The position numbers and the translations under genes were made by a program. This document shows positions 26,788 through 35,472 of a stretch of 37,856 nt of DNA, piece by piece. The stretch comes from Candidatus Aminicenantota bacterium (GTDB taxonomy: Bacteria; Acidobacteriota; Aminicenantia; UBA2199). How positions within the stretch are numbered: the stretch's first letter is position 1; each line of letters opens with the position of its first letter. Where the stretch lies: positions 4,166,940 to 4,204,795 of the forward strand of contig CP070627.1 of NCBI GenBank assembly GCA_020355945.1, read 5' to 3'. The notes below the pieces were generated by a model. That model had not been told where the DNA came from and searched no databases. It worked only from the letters and a program-made list of their open reading frames with translations.

Positions 26788-27051
26788 TCATCCTTTTTTT
26801 TTCGACAACTGGTGTGCTAGCTTGACCTCTTGCCTCACCATCTCACTGCGTATGGATTCCTTAGACAATAGAACAATGAAGAAATCGGATGATCTTAAAT
26901 GTTTTTCAATCTCCTTAACCCATTTCTCACCCGGAAGAATTTTGGTATCAAGGAACACTTTTTGGTTATGCTGGCTGAGACATTTTCCTAAAAAATCGGC
27001 AATGTCCTCGTCAGGTTTGACGTGGCGATAACTAATAAAGCACTTACTCAC
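26788..27051 (-). CDS. TIR domain, frameshift-separated N-terminal part of a TIR-AAA protein
   Basis: This 87-residue frame is the N-terminal two thirds of a TIR domain: CFISYRHVKPDEDIADFLG, VFLDTKILPGEKW, DFFIVLLSKESIRSEMV and RQEVKLAHQL. Glu75 sits where NAD-cleaving TIR enzymes have their catalytic Glu, though the usual Trp four residues before it is Met. The start is GTG 27051, with a GGGGG tract upstream. The frame ends at TGA 26788 right after nine A. The other frame continues as KKKDEQFTILPIRVDFDG, the expected end of the domain. TIR effectors of this kind typically deplete NAD during defence. Whether the split is real, phase-variable or a sequencing error cannot be decided here. Confidence 0.85.
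   Translation of the reverse strand: MSKCFISYRHVKPDEDIADFLGKCLSQHNQKVFLDTKILPGEKWVKEIEKHLRSSDFFIVLLSKESIRSEMVRQEVKLAHQLSKKKG
26794..26802 (-). other. A9 homopolymer at the TIR-AAA frame break
   Basis: Nine T on the plus strand (nine A in the message) follow codon TCG (Ser). With nine A the frame hits TGA at 26788; with eight it runs straight into the ATPase frame. This is a plausible site for slippage by RNA or DNA polymerase. Confidence 0.8.
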
Positions 27052-27322
27052 CGTTTTTACCCCCTGTGCCCTTTTTTAAAATAAAATATACAAATATTAA
27101 ATTAAAAAGTCAAGCTGTTATGAGGTTTAAATTCACCGTTTTCTTGCCTCCGGCGGCCAGGTTCTATTTGACTCTCCCCAAAATAACCCCCTTTATTTTG
27201 GCGGGAATATCGTGTACAAAAGGAACCGCCAGGCAGCGGACAGCGGTTATGCCAGCATCCTGTCTGCTGTGAAACCCCGCGGCGCAGGGACCCTATGTGC
27301 TGCGCAAGTTCGTTTATCAGAT
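27052..27322. other. Intergenic region upstream of the TIR operon
   Basis: No intact gene was found. It holds the 18-bp dispersed repeat (27144-27161) and a GC-rich segment (27225-27300). A plus-strand stretch beginning near 27273 reads GPYVLRKFVYQIQEQGGFSE and runs to TAA just past 27365. It has no start and is antisense to the peptide gene, so it is probably debris. The TIR operon promoter should lie here but was not identified. Confidence 0.5.
27144..27161. repeat. 18-bp dispersed intergenic repeat, copy 2
   Basis: TTGCCTCCGGCGGCCAGG is the exact reverse complement of 8359-8376. Both copies lie in non-coding DNA next to accessory or divergent genes. Confidence 0.7.
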
Positions 27323-27466
27323 TCAGGAACAGGGGGGCTTCTCAGAGCAGAGGCGTGTTTTAGGAGGAATATAACCGCCGTAGACAACTTCCATTTCACC
27401 ATTGTCCAGGTGTGCAATCGTTTTTTTGTTTAAAAGCAGCTTTTTATCAAACCGTTTCATTTTCAT
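27323..27466 (-). CDS. Class I lanthipeptide-type precursor peptide (orphan)
   Basis: This 47-residue peptide starts at ATG 27466, with AAAGGAG 7 bases upstream. The leader reads KRFDKKLLLNKKTIAHL, then DNGEMEVVYGG. That is the FDKKL.LNKKTIA.L...EM..VYGG pattern of class I lanthipeptide and related natural-product leaders, with cleavage expected after Gly-Gly (30-31). The 16-residue core YIPPKTRLCSEKPPCS has two Cys, two Ser and one Thr, enough for one or two thioether rings. Known relatives are dehydrated and cyclised by LanB/LanC enzymes and exported by a peptidase-transporter. None of these is in the window, so modification would have to occur in trans. The gene is short but its start, ribosome site and leader are all good. 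Confidence 0.8.
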   Translation of the reverse strand: MKMKRFDKKLLLNKKTIAHLDNGEMEVVYGGYIPPKTRLCSEKPPCS

Positions 27467-27924
27467 CTTTTTTCTCCTTTATTATAATTTATTAACATAT
27501 TCACCTTACCTCTTTTCCTTCCATTTTATCATATATAGAAAAAAATATCAACTTTTTTTTACATTTTGCCAATTAAAATTCAAAAGGAGAGAAAGTGGAC
27601 AGATCAATTTTTTTCCTCCTGGTGAAATATGAAATATAGAGACGGTGGAGTCTTCTAGCCTGTCCCCTGACGTCCTGTCTCCAAAATCTCTTATTTATCC
27701 TTTTTTTCCGGTACGCGGGTAAATTCGATATCCTTTACCCCCCGTTGAAGAGGAACGGAAACCCGACTGAGAAAGAATAATAGTGGACAGGTAATTTATT
27801 TACCGCCCGGAGACGATAAAAAAAATTAATGGAAATGTAAACCTTATTGGCCCAGGTGTCGTCTATATAATATACAAAATTAATAAAGGTTTATTAAATT
27901 TAAATCCTTTAAAGGAGGAAGAAT
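27467..27924. other. Intergenic region with repeats and a C-terminal gene remnant
   Basis: This stretch of about 460 bases separates the divergent lanthipeptide-type and LKE-repeat genes. GTGGACAG occurs at about 27594 and 27784, and related GGAGACR words occur nearby. A minus-strand fragment (27691 to about 27785) reads FFLSRVSVPLQRGVKDIEFT, then RVPEKKDK and TAA, and looks like the tail of a lost gene. The AT-rich part at 27480-27580 should contain the peptide-gene promoter. Confidence 0.5.
27843..27871 (+). promoter_or_regulatory. Putative promoter of the LKE-repeat gene
   Basis: A perfect TATAAT (27866-27871) lies 17 bases after a weak CTTATT. A CCTTTAAAGG palindrome (27906-27915) overlaps the AAGGAGG ribosome site of the gene, so local pairing could limit translation. 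Confidence 0.4.
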
Positions 27925-28362
27925 ATGAAGCTTGTAAAAATGATTGTGATTTTATTGTTGATCCTTTTTTGTTCGTTTTCTTTGATCTCCGAACAAAAAA
28001 CAAAAACCGAAAAGAAAAAGGATGAGTGCATTCACCTGGAAGGTTTGAAAGCCCTGGAAAGCCTCAAAGCGTTAGAAAAACTGGAAATTAACCTGGAAGG
28101 ATTGCAAGCCCTGGAGAGTCTCAAAGCCCTGGAAAACCTGGACGTGAGTGTAGAAGGTTTAAAAGGGTTGAAAGAAGGATTAAAAGGTTTAAAGGAAGGT
28201 CTTAAAGGTTTGGAAGCTTTAAAAAGCCTGGAAGTTTTGGATGATTGGCATGAAGTCCTCGAGGGTCTGGAGGATTTGGATGTGGACATCGACCTGGACC
28301 TTGATGAATTGCATACGGTACCAAAGAAGGAAAAAGAAAAAAAGAAATCAGGCAGCGGGTAG
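27925..28362 (+). CDS. Secreted Leu/Lys/Glu repeat protein of unknown function
   Basis: This 145-residue protein has a signal peptide (1-22). It is followed by a Lys/Glu-rich stretch and then about 75 residues in which Leu recurs every third or fourth position. Two 19-residue units are clear: EGLKALESLKALEKLEINL and EGLQALESLKALENLDVSV. Three EGLKGLK heptads follow, then a segment ending in an acidic DVDIDLDLDEL and a basic tail ([12 protein letters not shown]). Only one Cys is present. I recognise no family. The pattern could form an amphipathic helix bundle or a small solenoid. AAGGAGG lies 7 bases before ATG 27925. The 3' end overlaps the convergent kinase gene by 15 bases. Confidence 0.75.
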   Translation: MKLVKMIVILLLILFCSFSLISEQKTKTEKKKDECIHLEGLKALESLKALEKLEINLEGLQALESLKALENLDVSVEGLKGLKEGLKGLKEGLKGLEALKSLEVLDDWHEVLEGLEDLDVDIDLDLDELHTVPKKEKEKKKSGSG

Positions 28363-29520
28363 GGTCACTTTAAAAGAGGAACCTTTTCCCGGCGTACTGG
28401 TGACATCAATTGTACCATTATTTTTTTCTACAAATTCCTTGCATAAAATCAATCCCAGGCCGGTGCCCTTCTCACCGGCCGTACCCTTGGTTAACTTATG
28501 GGTATCGATTCGAAAAAGTGCAGCCATATCTTCCGGTTCCATCCCCACACCATTATCGGAAACAGTAATGATAACACGATTGTCATTCATATAAGCCTTA
28601 ATTTTCACCTCCCCCTGGGACCCGGTGAATTTTACTGCATTGGACACAAGATTTCGGATGACGGTTTCCATCATATTTTTATCTGCAAAAGCAAAGGTAT
28701 CAGGCTTTATCCTGTGAGATAATACAATATTCTTTTCCCGGGCATTCTCTTTTAACAATTCAATAATTCCCGTCACCAGGATACCAATGTCCAATTTTTC
28801 AGGACGGTGTTCAAGGCGTCCCCGCTGCGACCTTGACCAATCCAGGAGATTTCCCAACAGTGCGGAGAGTTGATGCGCACTCTTATGAAACCGGTAAATA
28901 AAACTTTTCTTTTTGGCTTCATCAAAGGAATCGTAATTGCCGTACAATATATCGATAGAAAATAATAACGATTGCAGCGGATTTTTTAAATCATGAGCAA
29001 TAATAGAAAAAAATTTGTCTTTGGTGGCATTCAATTCTTTGAGTTCTTCGCGGGAAGCTTTTAATTCCAGGTGGGTTTTTATCCTGGCTAACAATTCCGT
29101 TCCGTTAAAGGGTTTGGTCACATAATCCACGGCCCCCAGTGCAAAGCCTTTGACAATATCGGATTTATCCGCTCTTGCCGTAATGAAAATAATCGGAATA
29201 TCCTTTGTCCCGGTTATTTTTTTCAATTGTTCACAAACAGCGAATCCATCCATTCCCGGCATCATGATATCCAGCAGTACCAGGTCCGGTCGAATTTCCG
29301 GGATCATTTCCAGTGCTTGCTTGCCGTTCCCCACTGCTGAGATCCGATATTCTTCTTGTTTTAAAAACTGGCACAATACCTTCAAACTTTCAGGGGAATC
29401 CTCAGCGATAAAAATTGACGGTTTTTTTTGGTCTTTGTATTGAATATCTTTCACTGTTATTTCCTCCTTCCCGGTTATCCGGTCATGGAGAACTACTGGC
29501 TTTTTCTTTTCATTTTTCAT
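28348..29520 (-). CDS. Soluble receiver-histidine kinase hybrid
   Basis: This 390-residue cytoplasmic protein has an N-terminal receiver domain (34-150): FIAEDSPES acidic pocket, Asp84 phospho-acceptor in [11 protein letters not shown], Thr114 and Lys136. HisKA follows with His176 in [12 protein letters not shown]. The ATPase has its N box at Asn294, DNGVG at 322-326 and GTGLGL at 352-357. There is no membrane segment. Proteins of this order take phosphate on the receiver from an upstream kinase and then signal through their own kinase. ATG 29520 overlaps the end of the Reg_prop kinase gene by 11 bases, so the two are coupled and probably partners. No output domain is present. Confidence 0.93.
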   Translation of the reverse strand: MKNEKKKPVVLHDRITGKEEITVKDIQYKDQKKPSIFIAEDSPESLKVLCQFLKQEEYRISAVGNGKQALEMIPEIRPDLVLLDIMMPGMDGFAVCEQLKKITGTKDIPIIFITARADKSDIVKGFALGAVDYVTKPFNGTELLARIKTHLELKASREELKELNATKDKFFSIIAHDLKNPLQSLLFSIDILYGNYDSFDEAKKKSFIYRFHKSAHQLSALLGNLLDWSRSQRGRLEHRPEKLDIGILVTGIIELLKENAREKNIVLSHRIKPDTFAFADKNMMETVIRNLVSNAVKFTGSQGEVKIKAYMNDNRVIITVSDNGVGMEPEDMAALFRIDTHKLTKGTAGEKGTGLGLILCKEFVEKNNGTIDVTSTPGKGSSFKVTLPAA

Positions 29521-32500
29521 CTAAACTCTCGACAAGCGTTTTAATCTCGTTGATTAACTTCGGGAAATATACCAATGTTTTAGCTACCTGCTGCATGTCA
29601 TAGTCCTGTATTTCTTTTGACAATTTATCTCCCCAATTTCTCAGTATAGTTAATGAATATTGATTCCCCAGTTTTTGAATTTCTTTTGAAAAATTATCGA
29701 TTTCATCCAGGAAAAATGTTTTGCTTATATTTTTCCAGCGGTCGATGAAATCACGCTGCAAGATTGTAATCAACTCGGGGAGTTTGGATATAAGCACTGG
29801 TGATAGTAAATCTGCCGGGGGGCTTTCTTCCGGGTGTACCCCTGGTTCTTTGGCTTTTTTAAGGCAGGAGTGAGGCAGGAAGCGCATCAGTTGGAAGATC
29901 AGCTCTTCCTGGCTGATGGGTTTTTCCAGGTAACCGTCGCTGCCCGCCTTTTTCACTTTTGATTGTTGTTCCGGCGTATCATAACCGGTAATAGCAATGA
30001 CGGGGATTGATTGAAGCGTTTTATCTGCCTTGAGTATTTGAATGGCTTCATAACCGTCCATGACCGGCATTCCCATATCCATAAGCACCAGGTGGGGATG
30101 GTGCAATTTGACCAGTTCCAATGCTTCTTGTCCGTCTTCCGCTTCCAGGGTCTGGATTTCCGGGTAATCATCCAGGTATTCCAATAGTAATTGGCGTCCT
30201 AATTCTTGATCTTCTACCACTAAAACAGTGGCTGGCTCAAACTGTATGGAATCGATATCCACACCCAGTTGAGCGATGGGTTCGATTTGGAATGCTTTTG
30301 GTCCGCCTGCTACGGCGATCTGTTTGAAGGTGACCTGGAAGGTGGTGCCTTCACCTACTGTGCTCCGGACTGAGATTTCGCCCCCCATCATCCTGGTGAG
30401 GCGCCGGGTGATTGCCAGCCCCAGTCCTGTACCACCATATTCTGATGTGCGCTGTCCCTCTACCTGGCTAAAGGTCTCAAAAATATACTGCTGCTGGTCC
30501 TGGGGTATCCCAATCCCACTGTCCCGGACTGAAAAAATAAGCTCAATCGTTTCCGGGGCACCCTGGACAAGTACACCATTGGCATCACTGCCGGGGCCCA
30601 TCCGGGCGGACAGCTTAATAAAACCGGTATGGGTAAATTTAACCGCATTTTCCATCAGGTTAAAAAGAATCTGCCGTATCCGCAAACCGTCCAATAATAA
30701 AAACTCAGGTAACCCCGGGTCCACTTCCATCTGAGAATCGAGCCCTTTCTCTTTCATTTTACTGGAAAATATGCGCCTGATCTCAGTTAAAATAGAACGG
30801 ATATTCACCTCTCCATATTGTAATTCCACTTTCCCTACTTCTATCTTGGAAAGATCGAGAATATCATTGATCAAACCCAGGAGAGTTTGCCCACTGGAGG
30901 AAATGACTTCCAAAAGCTGTTTATGCCTTTCATCTGTTATTTGTTTTTCCAGGATTTCGGTAAACCCCAGGATGGCATTCATAGGAGTACGAATTTCATG
31001 GCTCATGTTGGCTAAAAACATGCTCTTCGCCCGGTTGGCCTGTTCCGCTATTTCTTTGGCTTCTTTTAACCGGGTATTGGCCTGTTCTAATTCGGATGTT
31101 CTTTCTTTTACTTTGTTTTCCAGTTCTATGTTTAATTCTTTTAATTGTTTTGTTCGCGCTTCCACCAGGCGGCGGAGTTTGGCTTCCCGGGCCTTAAACC
31201 GTCGAACTCGCACCCGGTAACCTATAAAACCGATGACCCCCACAGCCAGGACACAGGAAAGGTAAAACCAAAAGGTTTGGTAAAAAAAAGGTCTCAGATA
31301 AAATGAAATGAAAGCACCGGTTTTGTTCCAAATGCCGTCATTGTTGCAAGCTGTCACCCGGAAGGTATAATCTCCTGGTGGGAGTTTCGTATAATAAGCG
31401 GTTCTTCGGGTTCCCACCTCCACCCACTCCTCATCAAATCCCTCCATTTTGTATCTAAACCGCACCTTTTCCGGCACCAGCAAGCTCAAACCCGTATATT
31501 GAATATCTAACCGTTCCGTTCCCGGAGGTAAAATCACTTTTCCGTTATTGGTTAAAACGGGTGGTTGAAAGTTGAGATCATTGGTGATAATTTTCTCGAT
31601 CACCACCGGGGGCGGCACCTGGTTAATCCTGGTAAAGGAAGGGTCTATCATCATTACCCCTTTAATGGTGGGGAACCAGAGTTTTCCATCGCGGGTCTTC
31701 CACCCGGGGGGCTGAGTACCGCCATTGCATTCCCTGCTTTTCATCCCGTCTTTTTCATTATAAGAAACGCAGTGAAAGGAATTGGTTTTCCCTTCGGCAA
31801 AATCGTTGAGTTCCTGTTTCTTCACCTTGAAAATGCCTTTATTGCAGCTCATCCAGAAATTTCCCCGGTCATCTTCAAGAATCTGGTAGACAATGTCATC
31901 AAAGAGACCTTCTTTAACGCAGAAGCGTGTAAATTTCCCATTTTTCAAGCGATTCAATCCCCCACCGCGGGTGCCAATCCATAAGGTCCCCTCTTCATCT
32001 TCATAGATTGCCCATACCATATCATTGGACAATCCCTCTTTGGTAGTATAAACAGTAAATTTTCCATTTTTCAGGCGATTCAGTCCACCGCCGTTTGTCC
32101 CTATCCACAGGTTCCCTGTCCGATCTTCGAGAATACATATTATCTTTTCATTTGACAGGCCTTGTTTCCTGGTAAAAATGGTGAATTTCCCATCTTTCAG
32201 GCAGTTCAATCCACTGTCTGTCCCCACCCACAGGTTTCCCTGTCGATCTTCATGAATGCACCACACTTTTTCATTGGATAGGCCGTGTTCTTTGGTAAAG
32301 ACGGTAAATGTCTCATCTTTCAAGCGGTTCAACCCCCTGTCCGTCCCTATCCAGAGGTTTCCCTGTCGATCTTTGTGAATGCTTCTTACCAGGTGGTTTG
32401 ATAAGCCCTGTTTGGTGGTATAAGCGGTGAAGGTTCCTTGTTTTAAGCGATTCAGCCCTCCCCTGTAGGTGCCGATCCACAGGTTTCCTTCTCCATCTTC

Positions 32501-33565
32501 ATAGATAGAACTAACCAGGTTGTCAGATAAACCTTCGGTAGTGGTATAAGGTGTGAATTTTCCATCTTTCAGGCGATTCAGGCCGCCGCCCCCGGTTCCA
32601 ATCCACAGGCTTCCTTCCGGGTCTTCAAAGATGGAGAATACAAAGTCATCGGATAAGCCTTCTTTAGTGGTAAAAGCGGTGAACTTCCCATCTTTCAGAC
32701 GATTCAATCCTCCCCCGTAGGTGCCAATCCACAAGCACCCCGCTTGATCTTCATAGATGGCGCTTATTCGGTCATGGGACAAACCTTCTTTCGTGGTATA
32801 AGTGGTGAATCGATCATCTTTCAGGTGATTCAAACCCCCGCAGTCCGTACCAATCCAGAGGTTCCCGTCTCTATCTTCACAGATGACGCTTATTTGGTCA
32901 TCGGATAATCCTTCTTTGGTGGTATATGCGGTAAATCGATTGTCTTTCAGGCGATTGAGTCCGCCGCCGTTAGTTCCGATCCACAGGTTCCCGTCTCTAT
33001 CTTCATGGATGCATCTTATCTTTTCATTGGATAATCCTTGTTTTTTGGTAAAGATGGTGAATTTTTCCCGGGCCAGGCGATTCAAACCACTTTCCGTGCC
33101 CATCCATAAGTTTCCTTCACTATCTTCACCAATTGATCTCACTATGTTATTGGATAAACCGTGTTGGGTGGTATAAGTGACAAATTTGCCGTCTTTCATG
33201 CAAGTTACCCCCCCACCGTCCGTGCCGATCCAGAGATTCCCTTTTCGGTCTTCATAAAGCGTCCATATCCAATTGTTATCCAATTGTTCCACACTCTTTT
33301 TATCAAAGGTTTTGAATCGTACTCCATCAAAGCGAACCAGTCCCTCTTGCGTCCCCAGCCACAGGTAGCCTGGCCTGGTGCGGATAACCTCATGAACCGT
33401 CACTTGCGGCAGCCCCCGTTCTATTTCCCAGGTATCCTGGATATACTGGGATATTCTTTTTTGTGGATCCAATGCCAGTCCAAATGGCGACAACAATAGG
33501 AAAACAAAAAAGAAGCTGATGAAAACAGGGAGGGCAATAACTGGCTTTCGTCTTAATGAAATCAT
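29510..33565 (-). CDS. Reg_prop (two-component propeller) hybrid sensor kinase
   Basis: This 1351-residue inner-membrane sensor has a signal peptide (1-31). About 14 Reg_prop blades (60-640) carry the GNLWIGTxGGGLNRL signature, consistent with two seven-blade propellers. The Y_Y_Y domain follows (680-757; [27 protein letters not shown]), then a membrane helix (764-783) and a coiled coil. HisKA carries His856 ([10 protein letters not shown]). The ATPase has Asn973, DSGIG at 1015-1019 and GGTGLGLA. The receiver has Asp1163 ([11 protein letters not shown]). The last 90 residues look like an HPt-type helical domain but lack a recognisable phospho-His. Such sensors often detect polysaccharide fragments in the periplasm, though no polysaccharide utilisation genes are nearby. 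ATG 33565 has AGGAAAAG upstream. Confidence 0.94.
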   Translation of the reverse strand: MISLRRKPVIALPVFISFFFVFLLLSPFGLALDPQKRISQYIQDTWEIERGLPQVTVHEVIRTRPGYLWLGTQEGLVRFDGVRFKTFDKKSVEQLDNNWIWTLYEDRKGNLWIGTDGGGVTCMKDGKFVTYTTQHGLSNNIVRSIGEDSEGNLWMGTESGLNRLAREKFTIFTKKQGLSNEKIRCIHEDRDGNLWIGTNGGGLNRLKDNRFTAYTTKEGLSDDQISVICEDRDGNLWIGTDCGGLNHLKDDRFTTYTTKEGLSHDRISAIYEDQAGCLWIGTYGGGLNRLKDGKFTAFTTKEGLSDDFVFSIFEDPEGSLWIGTGGGGLNRLKDGKFTPYTTTEGLSDNLVSSIYEDGEGNLWIGTYRGGLNRLKQGTFTAYTTKQGLSNHLVRSIHKDRQGNLWIGTDRGLNRLKDETFTVFTKEHGLSNEKVWCIHEDRQGNLWVGTDSGLNCLKDGKFTIFTRKQGLSNEKIICILEDRTGNLWIGTNGGGLNRLKNGKFTVYTTKEGLSNDMVWAIYEDEEGTLWIGTRGGGLNRLKNGKFTRFCVKEGLFDDIVYQILEDDRGNFWMSCNKGIFKVKKQELNDFAEGKTNSFHCVSYNEKDGMKSRECNGGTQPPGWKTRDGKLWFPTIKGVMMIDPSFTRINQVPPPVVIEKIITNDLNFQPPVLTNNGKVILPPGTERLDIQYTGLSLLVPEKVRFRYKMEGFDEEWVEVGTRRTAYYTKLPPGDYTFRVTACNNDGIWNKTGAFISFYLRPFFYQTFWFYLSCVLAVGVIGFIGYRVRVRRFKAREAKLRRLVEARTKQLKELNIELENKVKERTSELEQANTRLKEAKEIAEQANRAKSMFLANMSHEIRTPMNAILGFTEILEKQITDERHKQLLEVISSSGQTLLGLINDILDLSKIEVGKVELQYGEVNIRSILTEIRRIFSSKMKEKGLDSQMEVDPGLPEFLLLDGLRIRQILFNLMENAVKFTHTGFIKLSARMGPGSDANGVLVQGAPETIELIFSVRDSGIGIPQDQQQYIFETFSQVEGQRTSEYGGTGLGLAITRRLTRMMGGEISVRSTVGEGTTFQVTFKQIAVAGGPKAFQIEPIAQLGVDIDSIQFEPATVLVVEDQELGRQLLLEYLDDYPEIQTLEAEDGQEALELVKLHHPHLVLMDMGMPVMDGYEAIQILKADKTLQSIPVIAITGYDTPEQQSKVKKAGSDGYLEKPISQEELIFQLMRFLPHSCLKKAKEPGVHPEESPPADLLSPVLISKLPELITILQRDFIDRWKNISKTFFLDEIDNFSKEIQKLGNQYSLTILRNWGDKLSKEIQDYDMQQVAKTLVYFPKLINEIKTLVESLDEK
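31646..33388 (-). repeat. Reg_prop tandem blade-coding array
   Basis: About 14 units of roughly 126 bases encode the propeller blades. Blades 3-4 and 10-11, seven apart, share phrases ([14 protein letters not shown] and [14 protein letters not shown], then [12 protein letters not shown]). This suggests duplication of a whole seven-blade propeller followed by divergence. Confidence 0.7.
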
Positions 33566-33881
33566 TGGTCTTTTCCTGGTATCATTTTACATTTTTACTT
33601 TACCTTTGGTCACTGGATTAGAGGTTTAGAATTAAATATTATTAAAAATAAGAGAAAAAGTCAACTTTTTATTCTCAAGTCCATCGTTAAAACGTGGAGG
33701 GTCAGGATTTTTTTTGTTTTTTTAGCCTTTTTTTATCCAATTTCATCTTTGAAAGTAAACTCTCTTTTGCCACCAGCAGGCCCGCGGCGCGGGCATTGTT
33801 TGGAAGTTGCGGCGAACAATTCAGTGAGCCGCGAGATGGCCCGATAGGGCCTTCTTGGGTTGGGGGTGCCACCCCCTTATA
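33566..33881. other. Intergenic region with three GC-rich hairpins
   Basis: No gene is supported. Three short inverted repeats occur: GCCCGC-GGC-GCGGGC at 33780, GGCCC-GATA-GGGCC at 33838 and GGGGGT-GCC-ACCCCC at 33862. A minus-strand frame crosses them without a plausible start. The segment is much more GC-rich than its flanks and resembles a small dispersed element. Confidence 0.5.
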
Positions 33882-33911
33882 TTGATAGTTGTAACCCGGA
33901 TGGTGTATAAT
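33882..33911 (+). promoter_or_regulatory. Promoter of the monooxygenase-fold gene
   Basis: TTGATA (33882-33887) and a perfect TATAAT (33906-33911) are 18 bases apart. Transcription should begin near 33918, which excludes the upstream ATG 33910 as the start codon. Confidence 0.65.
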
Positions 33912-33942
33912 GCACTTTAATTTTAAAATAATGGGAAAAACC

Positions 33943-34227
33943 ATGATCGTTCGAATCGTTAAAATGACATTTATGGAATCAAAAAGCGATGACTTCAAAG
34001 AATTCGTCACTACCATCCGTTCGAAAATTAGAAACTTTAAAGGTTGTCAGCATCTCGATATTTTGCAAGACCTTCATCATAGAAATATATTCTTCTCTTA
34101 CAGCCGCTGGGAAACCGAGCAAGATTTAGAGAACTACCGCAGGTCTGACTTTTTTAAGGAAACATGGTCAAAAGCCAGTCAATGGTTTAAAGCGAAACCC
34201 CGGGCCTGGTCAACCGAAAAATTGTAG
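33943..34227 (+). CDS. Antibiotic biosynthesis monooxygenase (ABM) domain protein
   Basis: This 94-residue protein has the ABM dimeric alpha-beta barrel pattern: MIVRIVKMTF, KSDDFKEFVTTIRSKIRNF, GCQHLDILQD, IFFSYSRWETEQDLENY and the FF..TW helix. Members include quinol monooxygenases and many small proteins of unknown role that need no cofactor. ATG 33943 gives the usual family N terminus and lies downstream of the predicted transcription start. The ribosome site (GGGA) is weak. It is a single-gene unit, and no substrate can be inferred from neighbours. Confidence 0.85.
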   Translation: MIVRIVKMTFMESKSDDFKEFVTTIRSKIRNFKGCQHLDILQDLHHRNIFFSYSRWETEQDLENYRRSDFFKETWSKASQWFKAKPRAWSTEKL

Positions 34228-34399
34228 TAAATTACCTGAGATTTTTAGAAAAAAAGAAAAAAAGTACCAGGCAAATCAGACCTTCTTGATTTATACCGAT
34301 TACTTTTATATAATTATTTCTTAAACGTATAGAATGTAGACGTTTTCCCCTCCGGTGCAGGGGCAGGATTTTTTATGAAAAAAGTAAATTTAAAGCGCA

Positions 34400-35449
34400 A
34401 TGAAATTTAACGCGTATATCGTCGAACTAAAACACCGGGAGAACTCCCTCACAGGAAGTCTCATCACCTCCGACCAAATCGTATCGGCAAACTTCAGAAA
34501 AATTGGAAAAGACATATTTATCGCAAACTTTAAAACTCAAGTGGAATTCAAATTCCTGGAAAAAGTGGTATTTAAAAAGAGAGATAAAGAGATCCTGGTG
34601 TTATTACCGATGATATCCAAGTACAATAAACGAAAATTGACGAAAATATCCAAATTCCTTAGTAATGGTACCCCGGGAAAGAGAGAAAAAACCACCATCC
34701 TATTGAACCTCTTAACCGTAGAAAAATTTCTAAAAGCGCAAGAATTATTATCTTTCTTTACGATTCACCGGGAAGAATTAATTGATTTTCTTATCCAAAA
34801 GGAAATCCATAAAAAAATCAAAATCATTGATTTCATCCACTTATCCATCACCACTTATGAAAGCGCTCAAAATTATCATAAGATGCTGAGGGGGATATTA
34901 ACCGACTGTTACACCAACAGGGCCAAAACCATTAAATTATCGGAAATCGAATCAAAATTAAAGCTGCCGCGTTCATCGCTATTTTTTAAATACCTGCTGC
35001 AGTGCGCCAGGAATAATTTTTCCTTTAAAGTCTTAACAGATAAGATTGTGTTCCAGAAAATGGCTCTCTCTGAAAATGAAAAAGACTCATTGCTGGAAAT
35101 CGAAACCACCCTTAAGAAACACAAAATAAGCATTTTTTCAATTGAAAATATTCTCAATCTTTCGGACCTGGTGCAAAAAGAGGTCAATGATTCACTCTGG
35201 CTTCTAATAGAGAGAGGCCAGGTGGTTCAATTGAATGAGAAATATTTTATCTTTAAAGATGAGCTGAACAAAATACTTAACAAACTCAAAAAGTACAAAC
35301 GAAACCAGGGAGAACTGATTGACATCCAGGCCTTTCGAGAATTAACCCTGTTGACCAGGAGGTATATTATTGTACTCTTCGAATACTTTGACACCCGAGG
35401 GATTACCCGACGGGTGGCCAATCAGCGGAAAATACTCCTGCCTGTATAA
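34400..35449 (+). CDS. SelB C-terminal-like winged-helix protein without GTPase
   Basis: This 349-residue protein ends in a segment resembling the last winged helix of the selenocysteine elongation factor SelB: ELIDIQAFRELTLLTRRYII, LFEYFDTRGITRRV and ANQRKI (304-345). Earlier parts (about 95-300) contain helical segments with spacing like the preceding SelB winged helices, for example LWLLIERGQVVQLNEKYFIF. The N terminus (1-70) is beta-rich. No G1-G4 motifs of a translational GTPase are present, and an in-frame stop lies just upstream, so the GTPase part is truly absent here. It may be a free RNA-binding domain, half of a split SelB, or an unrelated regulator. No ribosome site is visible at ATG 34400. 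It converges closely (23 bases) with the TPR gene. Confidence 0.6.
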   Translation: MKFNAYIVELKHRENSLTGSLITSDQIVSANFRKIGKDIFIANFKTQVEFKFLEKVVFKKRDKEILVLLPMISKYNKRKLTKISKFLSNGTPGKREKTTILLNLLTVEKFLKAQELLSFFTIHREELIDFLIQKEIHKKIKIIDFIHLSITTYESAQNYHKMLRGILTDCYTNRAKTIKLSEIESKLKLPRSSLFFKYLLQCARNNFSFKVLTDKIVFQKMALSENEKDSLLEIETTLKKHKISIFSIENILNLSDLVQKEVNDSLWLLIERGQVVQLNEKYFIFKDELNKILNKLKKYKRNQGELIDIQAFRELTLLTRRYIIVLFEYFDTRGITRRVANQRKILLPV

Positions 35450-35472
35450 TGTGGGAGAAAAGTGGAGTGGGT

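Noticed and set aside
27212..27433. Plus-strand 73-codon frame across the lanthipeptide-type gene
   Set aside because: No ribosome site and no family resemblance; the minus-strand peptide gene explains the region better.
33910..33942. Upstream start (ATG 33910) for the ABM gene
   Set aside because: That ATG lies at the -10 box; transcription should start after it, and ATG 33943 gives the normal family N terminus.
33702..34016. Minus-strand 104-codon frame
   Set aside because: It crosses three GC-rich hairpins and the promoter of the plus-strand ABM gene, and its product resembles no family.
34346..34366. Small hairpin before the SelB-like gene as a possible SECIS or tRNA-Sec part
   Set aside because: The stem is only five base pairs (CCCCT/AGGGG) and no cloverleaf or UGA context is present.
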